From contig CANGSD010000124.1 in assembly GCA_947455875.1 (NCBI GenBank), forward strand, positions 1 through 5,103: 5,103 nt of DNA. Direction: 5' to 3'. The position numbers were made by a program, and so were the translations under genes. This document shows positions 4,964 to 5,103 of this stretch, piece after piece. Positions within the stretch are counted from its first letter, which is position 1. Each line of letters opens with the position of its first letter. The notes below the pieces were generated by a model, which saw only the letters and a program-made list of their open reading frames with translations, searched no databases and was not told the DNA's origin. The DNA is from Comamonadaceae bacterium. Lineage in GTDB: Bacteria > Pseudomonadota > Gammaproteobacteria > Burkholderiales > Burkholderiaceae.

Positions 4964-5103
4964 ATGGCGCAATTTTTCGAGGTGCATCCAGACAACCCGC
5001 AGCCGCGGCTGCTGCGGCAGGCTGTCGCTCTGCTGGCGCAGGGCGGCATCCTGGCCGTGCCCACCGACTCCAGCTACGCGCTGGCCTGCCACCTCGATGA
5101 CAA
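4964..5103 (+). CDS. yciO: YciO-type Sua5/YrdC-domain protein (L-threonylcarbamoyladenylate synthase family), partial
   Basis: The first 46 codons plus two bases are present, and the gene continues past the right edge (the family is usually about 205-210 residues). The start MAQFFEVHPDNPQPRLL closely resembles the E. coli YciO opening. The segment GGILAVPTDSSYALAC (27-42) is the strand-loop that begins the YrdC fold, with the PTDS(S/G)Y motif that helps bind nucleotide and threonine. YrdC-domain proteins make or handle threonylcarbamoyl-AMP, the intermediate for the tRNA modification t6A. YciO is a paralogue of TsaC and is not the main t6A enzyme in E. coli; its physiological role is less certain. 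The opening HPDNPQ favours YciO over TsaC. There is no Shine-Dalgarno sequence; a -10-like hexamer lies 6 bp before the ATG. The rnm-yciO neighbourhood is shared with E. coli. Confidence 0.88.
   Translation, partial: MAQFFEVHPDNPQPRLLRQAVALLAQGGILAVPTDSSYALACHLDD

Overview
This window looks like ordinary core chromosome of a high-GC (about two-thirds G+C by eye) betaproteobacterium, most likely Burkholderiales and Comamonadaceae-like. That placement rests on the gene content, the protein variants (ApaH with GDVQGC, an RhlE with an Arg/Pro-rich tail, a YciO-type Sua5 protein) and the promoter style. It is inferred from family knowledge, not from a database search. I see no mobile element, CRISPR array, tRNA, rRNA or sign of recent transfer.

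Layout. At the left edge (minus strand) are the first 15 codons of a membrane protein resembling the CNNM/HlyC-CorC 'hemolysin' family. It diverges across only 24 bp from apaH (72-908, plus), the Ap4A hydrolase. apaH converges on rhlE (923-2356, minus), a DEAD-box RNA helicase, with 14 bp between their stop codons. rhlE diverges over 80 bp from pcp (2437-3114, plus), pyroglutamyl-peptidase I. After 63 bp comes rnm/yciV (3178-4029, plus), a PHP-domain phosphoesterase/RNase AM homologue. Its stop codon overlaps the GTG start of a 300-residue, roughly ten-helix EamA/DMT transporter (4026-4928). Finally, 35 bp on, a YciO-type threonylcarbamoyl-AMP synthase family gene begins (4964) and runs off the right edge.

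How the genes may work together. Four of the seven genes act on RNA or nucleotides: ApaH on Np4N nucleotides and Np4 RNA caps, RhlE on structured RNA and ribosome assembly, RNase AM on 5' ends of rRNA and on 3',5'-bisphosphonucleotides, and YciO in the t6A-synthase superfamily. rnm and yciO are also neighbours in E. coli. Here a transporter sits between them, apparently translationally coupled to rnm.

The most unusual signal is regulatory. Four of the six genes that do not overlap an upstream gene (apaH, pcp, rnm, yciO) have a -10-like hexamer ending only 6-8 bp before the start codon. rhlE has one 11 bp away, and the sixth (the left-edge gene) has a weaker match at the same 11 bp distance. 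No gene has a well-placed Shine-Dalgarno sequence. This predicts leaderless or nearly leaderless mRNAs. The one gene inside an operon overlap, the transporter, lacks the motif. No stretch over 300 bases is without a gene.
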